Positions 1 through 5,924 of a stretch of DNA of 8,794 nt are shown in pieces. Source of the DNA: Candidatus Woesebacteria bacterium. Lineage in GTDB: Bacteria > Patescibacteriota > Microgenomatia > UBA8517. Position 1 is the first letter of the stretch; every line of letters begins with the position of its first letter. The notes beneath the pieces were generated by a model. It was not told the DNA's origin. It saw only the letters and a program-made list of their open reading frames with translations, and searched no databases. A program made the translations under genes and the position numbers. Location: the NCBI GenBank assembly GCA_026394855.1, contig JAPLZT010000126.1, positions 1 to 8,794 of the forward strand. Direction: 5' to 3'.

Positions 1-2
1 GT

Positions 3-185
3 TTAACCGGAATTTTTATCTTACCTTTTGAAGGAATATTCCGCAGGGGATTTTCTCAAGGAATAGAGACAACCTCGGTTCTTGAACCGTCAACCCTTGT
101 TGCTCTTATTGTCTACGCAGTGTTAGCTTGGGGAATTGTTAAGTTATTAAGAGTTCTTTCCGGAAAAGTTCAGAAAGAAGATTAG
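3..185 (+). CDS. C-terminal end of a YggT-like integral membrane protein (partial, 5' end outside window)
   Basis: The frame is open from the left edge and ends at TAG 183-185, giving 60 visible residues. They contain a hydrophobic stretch with PFEGIF, an amphipathic loop (RRGFSQGIE), then a clear transmembrane helix (roughly visible residues 34-52, LVALIVYAVLAWGIVKLL) and a short charged tail ending KVQKED. The PF-x-GIF motif followed by a polar loop and a last helix recalls YggT-family membrane proteins as they occur in Patescibacteria. That family call rests on remembered similarity to a fragment only. It is followed 24 bp later by the small DUF5670-type membrane gene on the same strand, so the two may be cotranscribed. 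The start and full length cannot be judged here. Confidence 0.5.
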   Translation, partial: LTGIFILPFEGIFRRGFSQGIETTSVLEPSTLVALIVYAVLAWGIVKLLRVLSGKVQKED

Positions 186-209
186 TTTGTTTGATAGGGG
201 GTGAGAGAC

Positions 210-350
210 ATGGGACTTTTAGATATTATTATTATATTGTTAGTTATCTCCTGGTTAGGAGGATTTTCTCTCCATATTGGGGGAGGTTTGATTCATTTAC
301 TGCTTGTTATTGCAGTTATTGTCTTAGTTGTCCGTCTTTTAGGTTTGTAG
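210..350 (+). CDS. small membrane protein, DUF5670 / lmo0937 family
   Basis: This 46-residue gene begins at ATG 210 and stops at TAG 348-350. A strong Shine-Dalgarno (AGGGGGTG, 196-203) lies 6 nt before the start. The protein is almost wholly hydrophobic: an N-terminal helix (about residues 3-18), a central W-L-G-G-F-S-x-H-I-G-G-G turn, then I-H-L-L-L-V-I-A-V-I-V-L and a final R-L-L. The IGGGLIHLLLVIAVI signature is characteristic of the lmo0937/DUF5670 family of two-helix membrane peptides, whose function is unknown; this match is recalled, not searched. The stop codon abuts the Shine-Dalgarno of the next gene (AGGTG, 349-353), so translation of the pair is probably coupled. A different frame over the same bases (191-373) lacks these features. 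Confidence 0.8.
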   Translation: MGLLDIIIILLVISWLGGFSLHIGGGLIHLLLVIAVIVLVVRLLGL

Positions 351-357
351 GTGTGAA

Positions 358-810
358 ATGGATATTAAGATAAATGACCCAAAAACGTTGAATAAAAATC
401 TCGTAGAAGGTTTAGTTAAAAAATCTAACCGGATATTGACAACTATCTCTACGCATAAATTTCCTATTGATTTATTTCCCGACACGATCAATATTGAGGA
501 AGGAAGAATCACCGTCATTGCTCGTAATTTTTTTCTTTCTTCTCAGGTGCACAGTGTTGATATAAAAGATATATCTAATGTATTTATTAATATGGCGCCT
601 TTCTTTGCCCAGCTGGTAATCGTTTCAAAAACATTTATTAAAAATGAAATCAGAATAAAAAATTTAAGAAAAAGAGAAGCAGTTTTTGCCAGAAGAATCA
701 TTGAGGGTTTAAGGATTTTTGTAAATAAACAAATAGATACTTCCAGTTACACAAGGGAAGAACTTATTTCCAAACTCCAAGAACTAAGTACGACAAGAAT
801 CGTAACGTAA
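358..810 (+). CDS. conserved-type hypothetical protein, possibly PH-like fold
   Basis: This 150-residue protein starts at ATG 358, 4 nt after AGGTG (349-353) and 7 nt after the preceding stop. It has no signal peptide or transmembrane helix. It is a mixed alpha/beta protein: an N-terminal charged helix, a strand-rich middle (LFPDTINIEEGRITVIAR, about residues 39-56; then VHSVDIKDISNVFINM), a basic segment KNLRKREAVFARRIIEG (about 101-117) that looks like the C-terminal helix of a PH-like domain, and a final helical tail REELISKLQEL. I recall similar proteins from Microgenomates genomes but know no function. A PH-like or membrane-associated role is inferred from the alternating strand pattern after FPD and the closing helix, and is weak. 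Confidence 0.75.
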   Translation: MDIKINDPKTLNKNLVEGLVKKSNRILTTISTHKFPIDLFPDTINIEEGRITVIARNFFLSSQVHSVDIKDISNVFINMAPFFAQLVIVSKTFIKNEIRIKNLRKREAVFARRIIEGLRIFVNKQIDTSSYTREELISKLQELSTTRIVT

Positions 811-833
811 TAATTTGTGTTAGGATTAAAATA

Positions 834-2252
834 ATGTTTTTCTTGGCGGTTTCACCGTTTTTCCTTTTTGTTGTTCTACTTTTTGCCGGAAGAATTAAAA
901 TTCTTACAGCCTCCTTGGTCTCACTTGTTTTAACAGTTTTTTTGGCAATTTTCTATTGGAAAATGAATCTTTCTTTAGTTTCCTCAGCCTTCCTTAAGGG
1001 GGGACTAATTGCCCTTGATATCTTCTTAATTGTTTTTGGAGCAATCCTTTTTATCACTTTTCTTAAAAAGACAAATATAATTAAAAACCTTTGCTTTTAC
1101 CTTGGGACTTTTTCAAGAGATTTAAGAATTCAAGTAATACTTCTTGCCTGGTTTCTGGAAAATTTTCTTGAAGGAACCGCCGGTTTTGGAACACCGTCAA
1201 CGGTTGTTGCCCCGATTCTGGTAGGCCTTGGTCTTTCTCCAATTTCAGCAGTTGCAATCGCACTTTTAGGAAATAGCGCTTCGGTTGTTTTTGGTGCCGC
1301 GGGAACGCCTATCAGAGTTGGATTTTCGGGACTGGATATTAGTCAAATTCCATATTATTCAGGTTTATTTAATATGGTTGGATTTTTGGTTCCGGTATTT
1401 ATTCTTTTTGCAGTAACTTTTAGAAAGGAAGATTGGAAAAAAAGATTTTTTGAAGCTCTACCTTTTACAATCTTTGCAGGTTTAGCCTACAGCCTTCCAG
1501 CCTTTTTCATAACCTACCTAGGCCAGGAATTTCCTTCAATAATAGGATCAATTATTGGTCTTATTATTGTCCTTTTGGCAATTAAACTTAAATTCCTTGT
1601 TCCTAAATATGTGATGGGATCGGAGAAAAAGGAACTTTCAGAAGAAAAGTTGCCCATTCGAAAAGTAATTTTCCCGTATCTTCTTCTGGTCGCTTTTCTT
1701 ATTTTAGATAAGTTTCTATTGGGGGGACGTTTTTTTAATCCGGGTGTTATTTTTATTCTTACCTCATTTATATTCTTTCTATTTTGGAAGAAGCACTTGC
1801 CTGAAGCGGGAAAAATGGTTGGAGATTCTTTCAAAAAATCTTTAGGGCCATTTTTTATTATTGCGGCAATGTCCGTTCTTGCTCAAATTATGATTAATTC
1901 AGGTCAGGATGATATTTTAGCCCAAGGACTTAAAACAGCAGCACTTCCCTTAATTGCTCCGGTAATGGGTGCTTTTGGAAGTTTCATGACAGGCTCTGCC
2001 ACAGTGTCAAACATTATGTTTGGGGGACTTTTAGCAAAAGCGGCGCTAGAGATGGGTATTATTCCGGCAATTATTCTTTCGCTTCAACTTGTGGGAGCTG
2101 CAGCCGGAAACATGATTGCTCTTGCTGATATTATGCCTGCTCTGGCGGTTGTTGGCCTTAAAGGAAAAGAAAGAGGGATTATCAAAAGGGTTATTATTCC
2201 TTGTCTTATTTATGTTTTACTTGTAGGTATTATTGGAATCTTGGTTGTATAA
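834..2252 (+). CDS. lctP: L-lactate permease family transporter (LctP/LldP)
   Basis: The product is a 472-residue polytopic membrane protein with about 12-13 hydrophobic segments. It carries hallmark motifs of the lactate permease family (TC 2.A.14): FLEGTAGFGTP at 111-121, GNSASVVFGAAGTPI at 146-160, MTGSATVSNIMFGG at 385-398 and AGNMIALADIMPALA near 424-438, followed by GLKGKERG before the last helix. Known members move L-lactate, and often glycolate, with protons across the cytoplasmic membrane. Family members are usually about 530-560 residues, so this is a compact form, mainly through short loops. ATG 834 is preceded by a weak AGGA (822-825). In an organism expected to ferment sugars to lactate, export is as plausible as uptake. 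The stop overlaps the -10 box of epmA. Confidence 0.85.
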   Translation: MFFLAVSPFFLFVVLLFAGRIKILTASLVSLVLTVFLAIFYWKMNLSLVSSAFLKGGLIALDIFLIVFGAILFITFLKKTNIIKNLCFYLGTFSRDLRIQVILLAWFLENFLEGTAGFGTPSTVVAPILVGLGLSPISAVAIALLGNSASVVFGAAGTPIRVGFSGLDISQIPYYSGLFNMVGFLVPVFILFAVTFRKEDWKKRFFEALPFTIFAGLAYSLPAFFITYLGQEFPSIIGSIIGLIIVLLAIKLKFLVPKYVMGSEKKELSEEKLPIRKVIFPYLLLVAFLILDKFLLGGRFFNPGVIFILTSFIFFLFWKKHLPEAGKMVGDSFKKSLGPFFIIAAMSVLAQIMINSGQDDILAQGLKTAALPLIAPVMGAFGSFMTGSATVSNIMFGGLLAKAALEMGIIPAIILSLQLVGAAAGNMIALADIMPALAVVGLKGKERGIIKRVIIPCLIYVLLVGIIGILVV

Positions 2253-2253
2253 T
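2248..2253 (+). promoter_or_regulatory. -10 box (TATAAT) for epmA, leaderless arrangement
   Basis: A perfect TATAAT hexamer overlaps the lctP stop codon and ends 9 nt before ATG 2263. No good -35 is present at 16-18 bp; TTGTAG at 2221 is 21 bp away. No Shine-Dalgarno lies between the hexamer and the start. The same geometry recurs upstream of other genes here, supporting a leaderless transcript and the ATG 2263 start. Confidence 0.5.
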
Positions 2254-2262
2254 TCCCCGGGT

Positions 2263-3225
2263 ATGAAAACTTGGCAGAAAATAAAAGAAAATCCTGGACT
2301 CTTGCAAAAATACCTGATAAGAGAAAGAGTAATTGATGTAATCCGTGACTTTTTTAAAAAACAGGGATTCCATGAAGTTTTTACTCCCATTTTGGTTCCC
2401 GTTCCTTCAATCGAACCTAATTTAGAAGTATTCACAACCGAACTTAGAACGTCAAAAGGTTTAAAAAGAAAAGCTTACCTAATAATGAGTCCGGAATTTT
2501 CGATTAAAAAATTTTTGGCTTCCGGAATTGGAAATTGCTTTGAGATTACGAGGTGTTTTAGAAATGAAGAAGAAGTCTCCAGGCTTCATAATCCCGAATT
2601 TACCATGCTTGAGTGGTACAGGGTGGGGGCAGATTATAAAAAGATTATGGAAGACTTTGAGAACTTGTTTATAAAAATAATCGGAAAAGAAAAACTTATA
2701 TATCAAGGAGAAACTTACGATTTAAGTTTGCCTTGGCCAAGAATAAGTTTTGAGGAAGCCTTTAAAAGATATGCAAATAGGGTTGTTGAAGATGTAAAAG
2801 ACGAAGATTTCTATCAGATATTTTTTAATGAGATAGAACCAAAATTAAGAGAAACCAGGAAACCTGCGATAATTTATGATTATCCGATTTCCCAGGCGGC
2901 ACTTGCCAAAATAAGCAAGAAAGACCCTCGATTTGCAGAGAGGTTTGAAGTATTTGTGGCGGGGATTGAGCTTGGAAATTGTTTTTCTGAATTAACTGAT
3001 TACAAAGAACAGAAAGAAAGATTTGAAAAAGATAGAGCCCTTCGTCGGATTCAGGGTAAAACGGATTATCCCATTGATGAAGACTTAATTAATGCCTTAA
3101 AAGAGGGAATTCCGGAAGTTTCGGGAATTGCAGTCGGAGTTGATAGACTTGTCATGCTTGCAGCCGATGTTCCTTCGGTTTCCGACACCCTCTTTTTTCC
3201 GGCTGAAGAGATGTTTGAACTTTAG
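2263..3225 (+). CDS. epmA: EF-P lysine ligase EpmA (PoxA/GenX, LysRS-like paralogue)
   Basis: This 320-residue protein is the catalytic domain of a class II lysyl-tRNA synthetase without the anticodon-binding domain, the usual EpmA size (E. coli about 325). EpmA activates (R)-beta-lysine, or lysine, with ATP and ligates it to a conserved lysine of EF-P. Visible motifs are MSPEFSIKKFL (75-85), motif 2 CFRNEEE (98-104), HNPEFTMLEWYR (109-120), ERFEVFVAGIELGN in the second half, and motif 3 SGIAVGVDR (287-295). The alanine in GIAVGVDR matches the EpmA-type alanine (E. coli A298), where LysRS has glycine. The next gene encodes the substrate, EF-P. I chose ATG 2263 over TTG 2233 because its N-terminus (TWQ...LL.R) aligns with EpmA and a TATAAT sits 9 nt upstream. 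No epmB, which makes beta-lysine, is seen in the window. Confidence 0.93.
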   Translation: MKTWQKIKENPGLLQKYLIRERVIDVIRDFFKKQGFHEVFTPILVPVPSIEPNLEVFTTELRTSKGLKRKAYLIMSPEFSIKKFLASGIGNCFEITRCFRNEEEVSRLHNPEFTMLEWYRVGADYKKIMEDFENLFIKIIGKEKLIYQGETYDLSLPWPRISFEEAFKRYANRVVEDVKDEDFYQIFFNEIEPKLRETRKPAIIYDYPISQAALAKISKKDPRFAERFEVFVAGIELGNCFSELTDYKEQKERFEKDRALRRIQGKTDYPIDEDLINALKEGIPEVSGIAVGVDRLVMLAADVPSVSDTLFFPAEEMFEL

Positions 3226-3243
3226 ACTTTTTTAGGCTAAAAT
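3215..3243 (+). promoter_or_regulatory. sigma70-type promoter for efp (TTGAAC-17-TAAAAT)
   Basis: TTGAAC (3215-3220) lies at the end of epmA and TAAAAT (3238-3243) follows after exactly 17 bp. The -10 ends 10 nt before ATG 3254 and no Shine-Dalgarno intervenes, so the efp transcript would start at or very near the AUG. A short inverted repeat (GCTAA/TTAGC, 3236-3247) overlaps the -10. Confidence 0.6.
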
Positions 3244-3253
3244 TAGCTTCGTC

Positions 3254-3817
3254 ATGGAAACAATTAATGCAGGAAATATTACCAAGGGAAGCTACATTCT
3301 CTTTAAAGGATCTCCTGTGGGAGTTACCAAAACCGAATTTATGTCTCCGGGAAAAGGCTCTCCCGTCATGAGAATTAAGTTTAAAAATGTCCAGACAGGC
3401 TCAGCGGGGGAATATACCTATAAAACAAGCGAACAGGTTGAAGTTGCGGAGGTATCTAAAAAAGAAATGCAGTATCTCTATAGAGATGGAAGTGAACTTG
3501 TCTTTATGGACCCAAAATCATACGATCAGGCTTCGGTTCCGGTTGTCTTGGTTGAGAAGCTTGGGTATTTAATTCCCAACCTAAAATGTTGGGTGGTTTG
3601 GTACAAAGAAAAAGCAATCGGAGTAGCCCTTCCTTCGCACGTTACCTTAAGGGTAATTGAATCTCCCAATGAGGTTGCCGGAAACAGAATTAATGCTCCT
3701 AAAAAAACCGTAAAACTGGAAACCGGAGTCGAAGCTCAAGTTCCGCTTTTTATTAAGGTGGGGGAAAGCATTACACTGGATACAGAAACAGACGCTTACC
3801 TCTCAAGAGTGCAGTAA
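3254..3817 (+). CDS. efp: translation elongation factor P
   Basis: This 187-residue protein is the normal EF-P length (E. coli 188). EF-P binds between the P and E sites of the ribosome and relieves stalling at consecutive prolines. All three domains are recognisable: the N-terminal KOW-like domain with the PGKG loop (32-35), the central OB domain containing YLYRDGSELVFMD, and the C-terminal OB domain with the family signature around TGVEAQVPLFIKVGE and the ending DAYLSRVQ. Lys34 in PGKG is the residue modified by EpmA in E. coli, which fits the adjacent epmA. The loop continues SP where E. coli has QA. The gene has its own promoter (3215-3243) and looks leaderless. It converges on the minus-strand cupin gene, with only 7 bp between the stops. 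Confidence 0.97.
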   Translation: METINAGNITKGSYILFKGSPVGVTKTEFMSPGKGSPVMRIKFKNVQTGSAGEYTYKTSEQVEVAEVSKKEMQYLYRDGSELVFMDPKSYDQASVPVVLVEKLGYLIPNLKCWVVWYKEKAIGVALPSHVTLRVIESPNEVAGNRINAPKKTVKLETGVEAQVPLFIKVGESITLDTETDAYLSRVQ

Positions 3818-3824
3818 GACCTTT

Positions 3825-4208
3825 TTAAATGTGATCTCTTTCATCAGCCATTGCTTCTGCTTTGGTTTTGTGTATCTTCCCATCCGGATGGTTTGGGGGA
3901 GAGTAGATAGTGTAAAGTTTTAGTTCTTCGGTTTCAGATGTATTGATAATGTTATGCTGAGTTCCTGCAGGAACCACAATTGCAAACCCGTCTGAAACTA
4001 CGCTTTCCTCACCGTTCATAATTACTTTTCCCTGCCCCTTTTCGATCCTAAAGAATTGATCGACATTTGCATGCATTTCCATACCGATCTCTTCGGATGG
4101 TCGAAGACTCATAAGAACCAGTTGAGAATGGGGTGCAGTAAAAATTACCTGCCTAAAGTACGGATTGGCTAAAGTTAATTCTTCGATTTTTCCTACATAT
4201 CCTGTCAT
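3825..4208 (-). CDS. cupin-domain protein
   Basis: The 127-residue product is a single-domain cupin. Motif 1 is GMEMHANVDQFFRIEKG (42-58), with His46 kept but the second His of the usual HxH replaced by Val49 or Asp50; Gln51 may contribute. Motif 2 is GFAIVVPAGTQHNIIN (74-89), with His85. The tail LKLYTIYSPPNHPDG...HKTKAEA is typical of a widespread small cupin subfamily often annotated as mannose-6-phosphate isomerase-like, with no firm substrate known to me. The start ATG (4208-4206) overlaps the DUF6580 stop as TAATG, and GGTG lies about 9 nt upstream, so it is the third gene of the riboswitch-led operon. Whether it has a role in corrinoid metabolism is unknown; context alone suggests coexpression. 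Confidence 0.88.
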   Translation of the reverse strand: MTGYVGKIEELTLANPYFRQVIFTAPHSQLVLMSLRPSEEIGMEMHANVDQFFRIEKGQGKVIMNGEESVVSDGFAIVVPAGTQHNIINTSETEELKLYTIYSPPNHPDGKIHKTKAEAMADERDHI

Positions 4209-4744
4209 TATTTTGTCACCGCCAATCTGTATTTATAATACCACGAATTGGCGAGGCTATAGCTTCCAAAGATAGCACCTGTATAGAAAAGGTCTCCCAG
4301 CAAAGTGTTTCTGAAAAAAGGAAGGGCCATAGTAAAACAACTAACTAAACCAGCAAAAGTTTTCAGATAAAGAGGAGTAAAGGCCCAAACGGCAAAATTG
4401 GTAATCACAAAAAATAAAATCGATGAGATTAATGAGGCCAAAATTATATTTTTGAAATTAATACGGCCCTTAAGAAATATTCCGATTAAAACGGTAATTA
4501 AAAAACTTCCATATACAAAAATTCTCATTTCGAGACTATCAAAACATATAAATAAATCAGAAATAAACATAATTAAGAGGGGTACGATAAATGCCTGCTT
4601 TTTATTTAAGTGGGTTCCCCCAAAAAGTGCCATGGCTGCAACCGGAGTAAAGTTTGGGGCATGGGGAATAAGTCTTGCCAGGGCTCCAATAACAATAAAA
4701 CTAACAGGACTAATAAATTTTCTTAAAAGTTTGTTATTTTCCAT
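4208..4744 (-). CDS. DUF6580 membrane protein, ECF transporter S-component-like
   Basis: The 178-residue product is integral to the membrane with about five or six helices. Its N-terminal signature RLIPHAPNFTP (24-34) followed by AMALFGG, the ISD motif (61-63), FVITNFAVW (112-120) and MALPFFRNTLLGDLFY (139-154) match the DUF6580 family as I recall it. Members resemble the substrate-binding S components of energy-coupling factor vitamin transporters. The gene starts at ATG 4744, inside the end of the DUF4430 gene (22-bp overlap), with only a weak GAAG upstream. Lying downstream of a cobalamin riboswitch and a transcobalamin-like DUF4430 protein, it is the best candidate in the window for a corrinoid permease. 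No ECF ATPase or T component is nearby and would have to be encoded elsewhere. Substrate is inferred from context. Confidence 0.82.
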   Translation of the reverse strand: MENNKLLRKFISPVSFIVIGALARLIPHAPNFTPVAAMALFGGTHLNKKQAFIVPLLIMFISDLFICFDSLEMRIFVYGSFLITVLIGIFLKGRINFKNIILASLISSILFFVITNFAVWAFTPLYLKTFAGLVSCFTMALPFFRNTLLGDLFYTGAIFGSYSLANSWYYKYRLAVTK

Positions 4745-5103
4745 ATGATTTTATCTTCAGCCTTTATGATATAACTTCCCGCTCCAACCTCAGAAGCTTT
4801 TCCGTTAATATCAAATTCCCAGAATTCATTCTTGGTAGTATCTGCAGTCCTGCCGTTTAAAGAAGTAATATATGCATTTATTCCTGACCCTTCTAGTTTA
4901 ATTTCCTTAACTCCAGCTTTTGTTGCCTCAAGAGCGGTTTTTCCGATAAATTTGGAAGCGTCAATTGAAATTTCGTTGGTTTGGACTTGAACAGTATCAT
5001 CTTTAGTTTTTCTGTTGTCTACTTTGGTAAAAATAAAATAGCCCAAGACAACAATTAAAAGAAGAATTAATAATGCTTTAAGAAGTTTTGTATATTTTTT
5101 CAT
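4723..5103 (-). CDS. membrane-anchored DUF4430 (transcobalamin-like) protein
   Basis: Starting at ATG 5103 the protein has 126 residues: a short basic N-terminus (MKKYTKLLK), one transmembrane helix (about 9-26) acting as a signal anchor, a polar linker, and an exported DUF4430-type domain (about 43-126). The domain shows GKTALEAT, the repeat-like FWEFDINGK (94-102) and GAGSYIIKAEDKIIWKI (107-123), a pattern shared with the small domain of intrinsic factor and transcobalamin. Such domains are implicated in cobalamin binding at the cell surface; that role is inferred here from fold family plus the riboswitch upstream. The upstream TTG at 5124 would place the start inside the riboswitch core and adds residues before the basic cap, so ATG 5103 is preferred. 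No clear Shine-Dalgarno is seen. It overlaps the DUF6580 gene by 22 bp. Confidence 0.83.
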   Translation of the reverse strand: MKKYTKLLKALLILLLIVVLGYFIFTKVDNRKTKDDTVQVQTNEISIDASKFIGKTALEATKAGVKEIKLEGSGINAYITSLNGRTADTTKNEFWEFDINGKASEVGAGSYIIKAEDKIIWKITNF

Positions 5104-5218
5104 TTGTTCTGTGCTCGCAGCCAAAGATTTGGGTTCCGGGTTTACGGTAGCGGCACTCCTGCAGATTTACACTGCAATTCACCAATTGTCATAAATGTAC
5201 TTTCAACTTCTTATTTGG
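5104..5218 (-). promoter_or_regulatory. cobalamin riboswitch (leader of DUF4430-DUF6580-cupin operon)
   Basis: Read on the minus strand, the leader contains the conserved core of B12 riboswitches. GGTGAA (5183-5178) precedes a P4 hairpin TGCAG/CTGCA (5176-5172 with 5164-5160) whose loop TGTAAAT matches the family GUG-AAAU. Next come GCCGCTACCGTAA (5154-5142), matching the CCGC-AC-GUAA core of L5/P6, and a P6-like CCG/CGG pair (5147-5145 with 5138-5136). TTGG/CCAA (5185-5182 with 5132-5129) can form P3, and CCAAA/TTTGG (5218-5214 with 5125-5121) a closing stem. GCGAGCAC (5118-5111), 8 nt before the start codon, can pair with GTGCCGC (5156-5150) of the L5 region except for one bulged A, resembling the L5-L13 kissing interaction. 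The fold was drawn by eye; peripheral domains seem small. Confidence 0.75.
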
Positions 5219-5226
5219 TCAAGTGG

Positions 5227-5234
5227 TAATATTA
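5227..5234. promoter_or_regulatory. palindromic TAATATTA, candidate -10 for both divergent transcripts
   Basis: TAATATTA reads TAATAT on both strands. On the plus strand the hexamer (5227-5232) ends 9 nt before the GTG at 5242, the spacing seen at other leaderless starts here. On the minus strand (5234-5229) it would start the riboswitch RNA near 5222, just before its closing stem. Neither direction has a convincing -35. An alternative minus-strand promoter is TTGACC-17-TACATT (5222-5217, 5199-5194), which would start inside the leader and lose the outer stem. Confidence 0.4.
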
Positions 5235-5241
5235 AGACGAG

Positions 5242-5847
5242 GTGGATAAATACCTTTTTATAATTTTAGTTTTGTGTGTTTTGTTGGTCCCCATCTTCTA
5301 CAAAACAAGGAGGTTTAATCACTTTTGGGGAATCTTGATGTTTATTTTGGGGTTGGGAGCCCTATTTTTAAGACTCCTTATCTTGGGAGATTATCCTTTA
5401 CTGGGTTTTTTCAATCCCAAGACTATCTACTCTTCTGCTCTTTTGATAGGAATTCCATCTGCTGCCATAACCCTTGTTGTTATTTATACCAAAAACTTTC
5501 AAAGAAGAATCAATAGATTTAAAAAACTTCTCCTACCATATATTTTGTTTGGGGGACTACAGCAAATATTTTTCTTCTGGGTTTTTACCGACATATTTTA
5601 TTACTTATTTAGAGATATTAAGATTACTTTTTTAGCTTCTGTTCTGTTTTTTTGTAGTATCCATTTTACAAAGCGCTCTCCGATTAAGAAGTTGTGGTTG
5701 CTTTTGGGACTTTTTGCAATTGTTAATGCTTATGTTTATCTTATTTGGGGCAACATTATTCCTCAACTTATCGTCCACGGAATTCTCGGCTCGGTTCTAT
5801 ATACCGAGTTTATTAACACGGATCAAATTAAAAGGAGATTGGGTTAA
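5242..5847 (+). CDS. CPBP-like integral membrane protein with degenerate protease motifs
   Basis: This 201-residue, very hydrophobic protein starts at GTG 5242 and has about six to seven membrane helices. The C-terminal half has the layout of CPBP (CAAX protease/Abi) intramembrane peptidases: a GGLQQIFFF segment (104-112) where active members have EExxxR, a second segment LFFCSIHF with His141 in FxxxH, and a third with LIVHGILG (177-183), His179, where active members have HxxxN or HxxxD. The two catalytic glutamates are glutamines (Q107, Q108) and the arginine is phenylalanine, so proteolysis is unlikely if the alignment is right. Function is unknown. It is divergently oriented from the riboswitch operon and shares its intergenic region. 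The family call is a motif-level inference. Confidence 0.7.
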   Translation: MDKYLFIILVLCVLLVPIFYKTRRFNHFWGILMFILGLGALFLRLLILGDYPLLGFFNPKTIYSSALLIGIPSAAITLVVIYTKNFQRRINRFKKLLLPYILFGGLQQIFFFWVFTDIFYYLFRDIKITFLASVLFFCSIHFTKRSPIKKLWLLLGLFAIVNAYVYLIWGNIIPQLIVHGILGSVLYTEFINTDQIKRRLG

Positions 5848-5860
5848 GCTGGCGGGAAAA

Positions 5861-5880
5861 ATGCGGTAAATATGCGGTAA
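5861..5880 (+). repeat. tandem 9-bp direct repeat ATGCGGTAA
   Basis: ATGCGGTAA occurs at 5861-5869 and again at 5872-5880, an 11-bp period or about one helical turn. It ends 8 bp before the -35 of the next promoter. The placement would suit an activator or repressor site, but two short copies could also be chance. Confidence 0.4.
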
Positions 5881-5888
5881 TTTCAGAT

Positions 5889-5917
5889 TTGACAAATAAT
5901 TTTTCTGGTGATAGTCT
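5889..5917 (+). promoter_or_regulatory. promoter TTGACA-17-TAGTCT (extended -10) for the gene at 5925
   Basis: A perfect -35 TTGACA (5889-5894) is followed after 17 bp by TAGTCT (5912-5917), preceded by an extended -10 TG (5909-5910). The hexamer ends 7 nt before ATG 5925, with no Shine-Dalgarno, so transcription would begin at about the start codon. Confidence 0.6.
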
Positions 5918-5924
5918 ACGCGCA

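Noticed and set aside
191..373. 60-codon frame starting TTG at 191
   Set aside because: It overlaps the DUF5670-type gene out of frame, has an unlikely composition (runs of Tyr, many Cys) and no Shine-Dalgarno at its start.
1514..1834. 106-codon minus-strand frame inside lctP
   Set aside because: It is antisense to a strongly conserved transporter gene, shows no recognisable domain and looks like a codon-bias shadow.
2233..2262. Earlier TTG start for epmA
   Set aside because: It would lie inside lctP and upstream of the TATAAT, and it adds residues with no counterpart in EpmA.
3236..3247. GCTAA-AA-TTAGC dyad over the efp -10 as an operator
   Set aside because: Five-base arms in AT-rich DNA are easily explained by chance and by the -10 sequence itself.
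3805..3830. Possible bidirectional terminator between efp and the cupin gene
   Set aside because: Only 7 bp separate the stops; there is a short T-run but no GC-rich stem on either side.
4398..4748. 116-codon plus-strand frame antisense to the DUF6580 gene
   Set aside because: The minus strand carries clear family motifs and operon overlaps; the plus frame shows only low-complexity Ile/Lys-rich sequence.
5104..5124. TTG start extending the DUF4430 protein upstream
   Set aside because: It overlaps the riboswitch kissing element and puts residues before the basic cap of the signal anchor; ATG 5103 is more typical.
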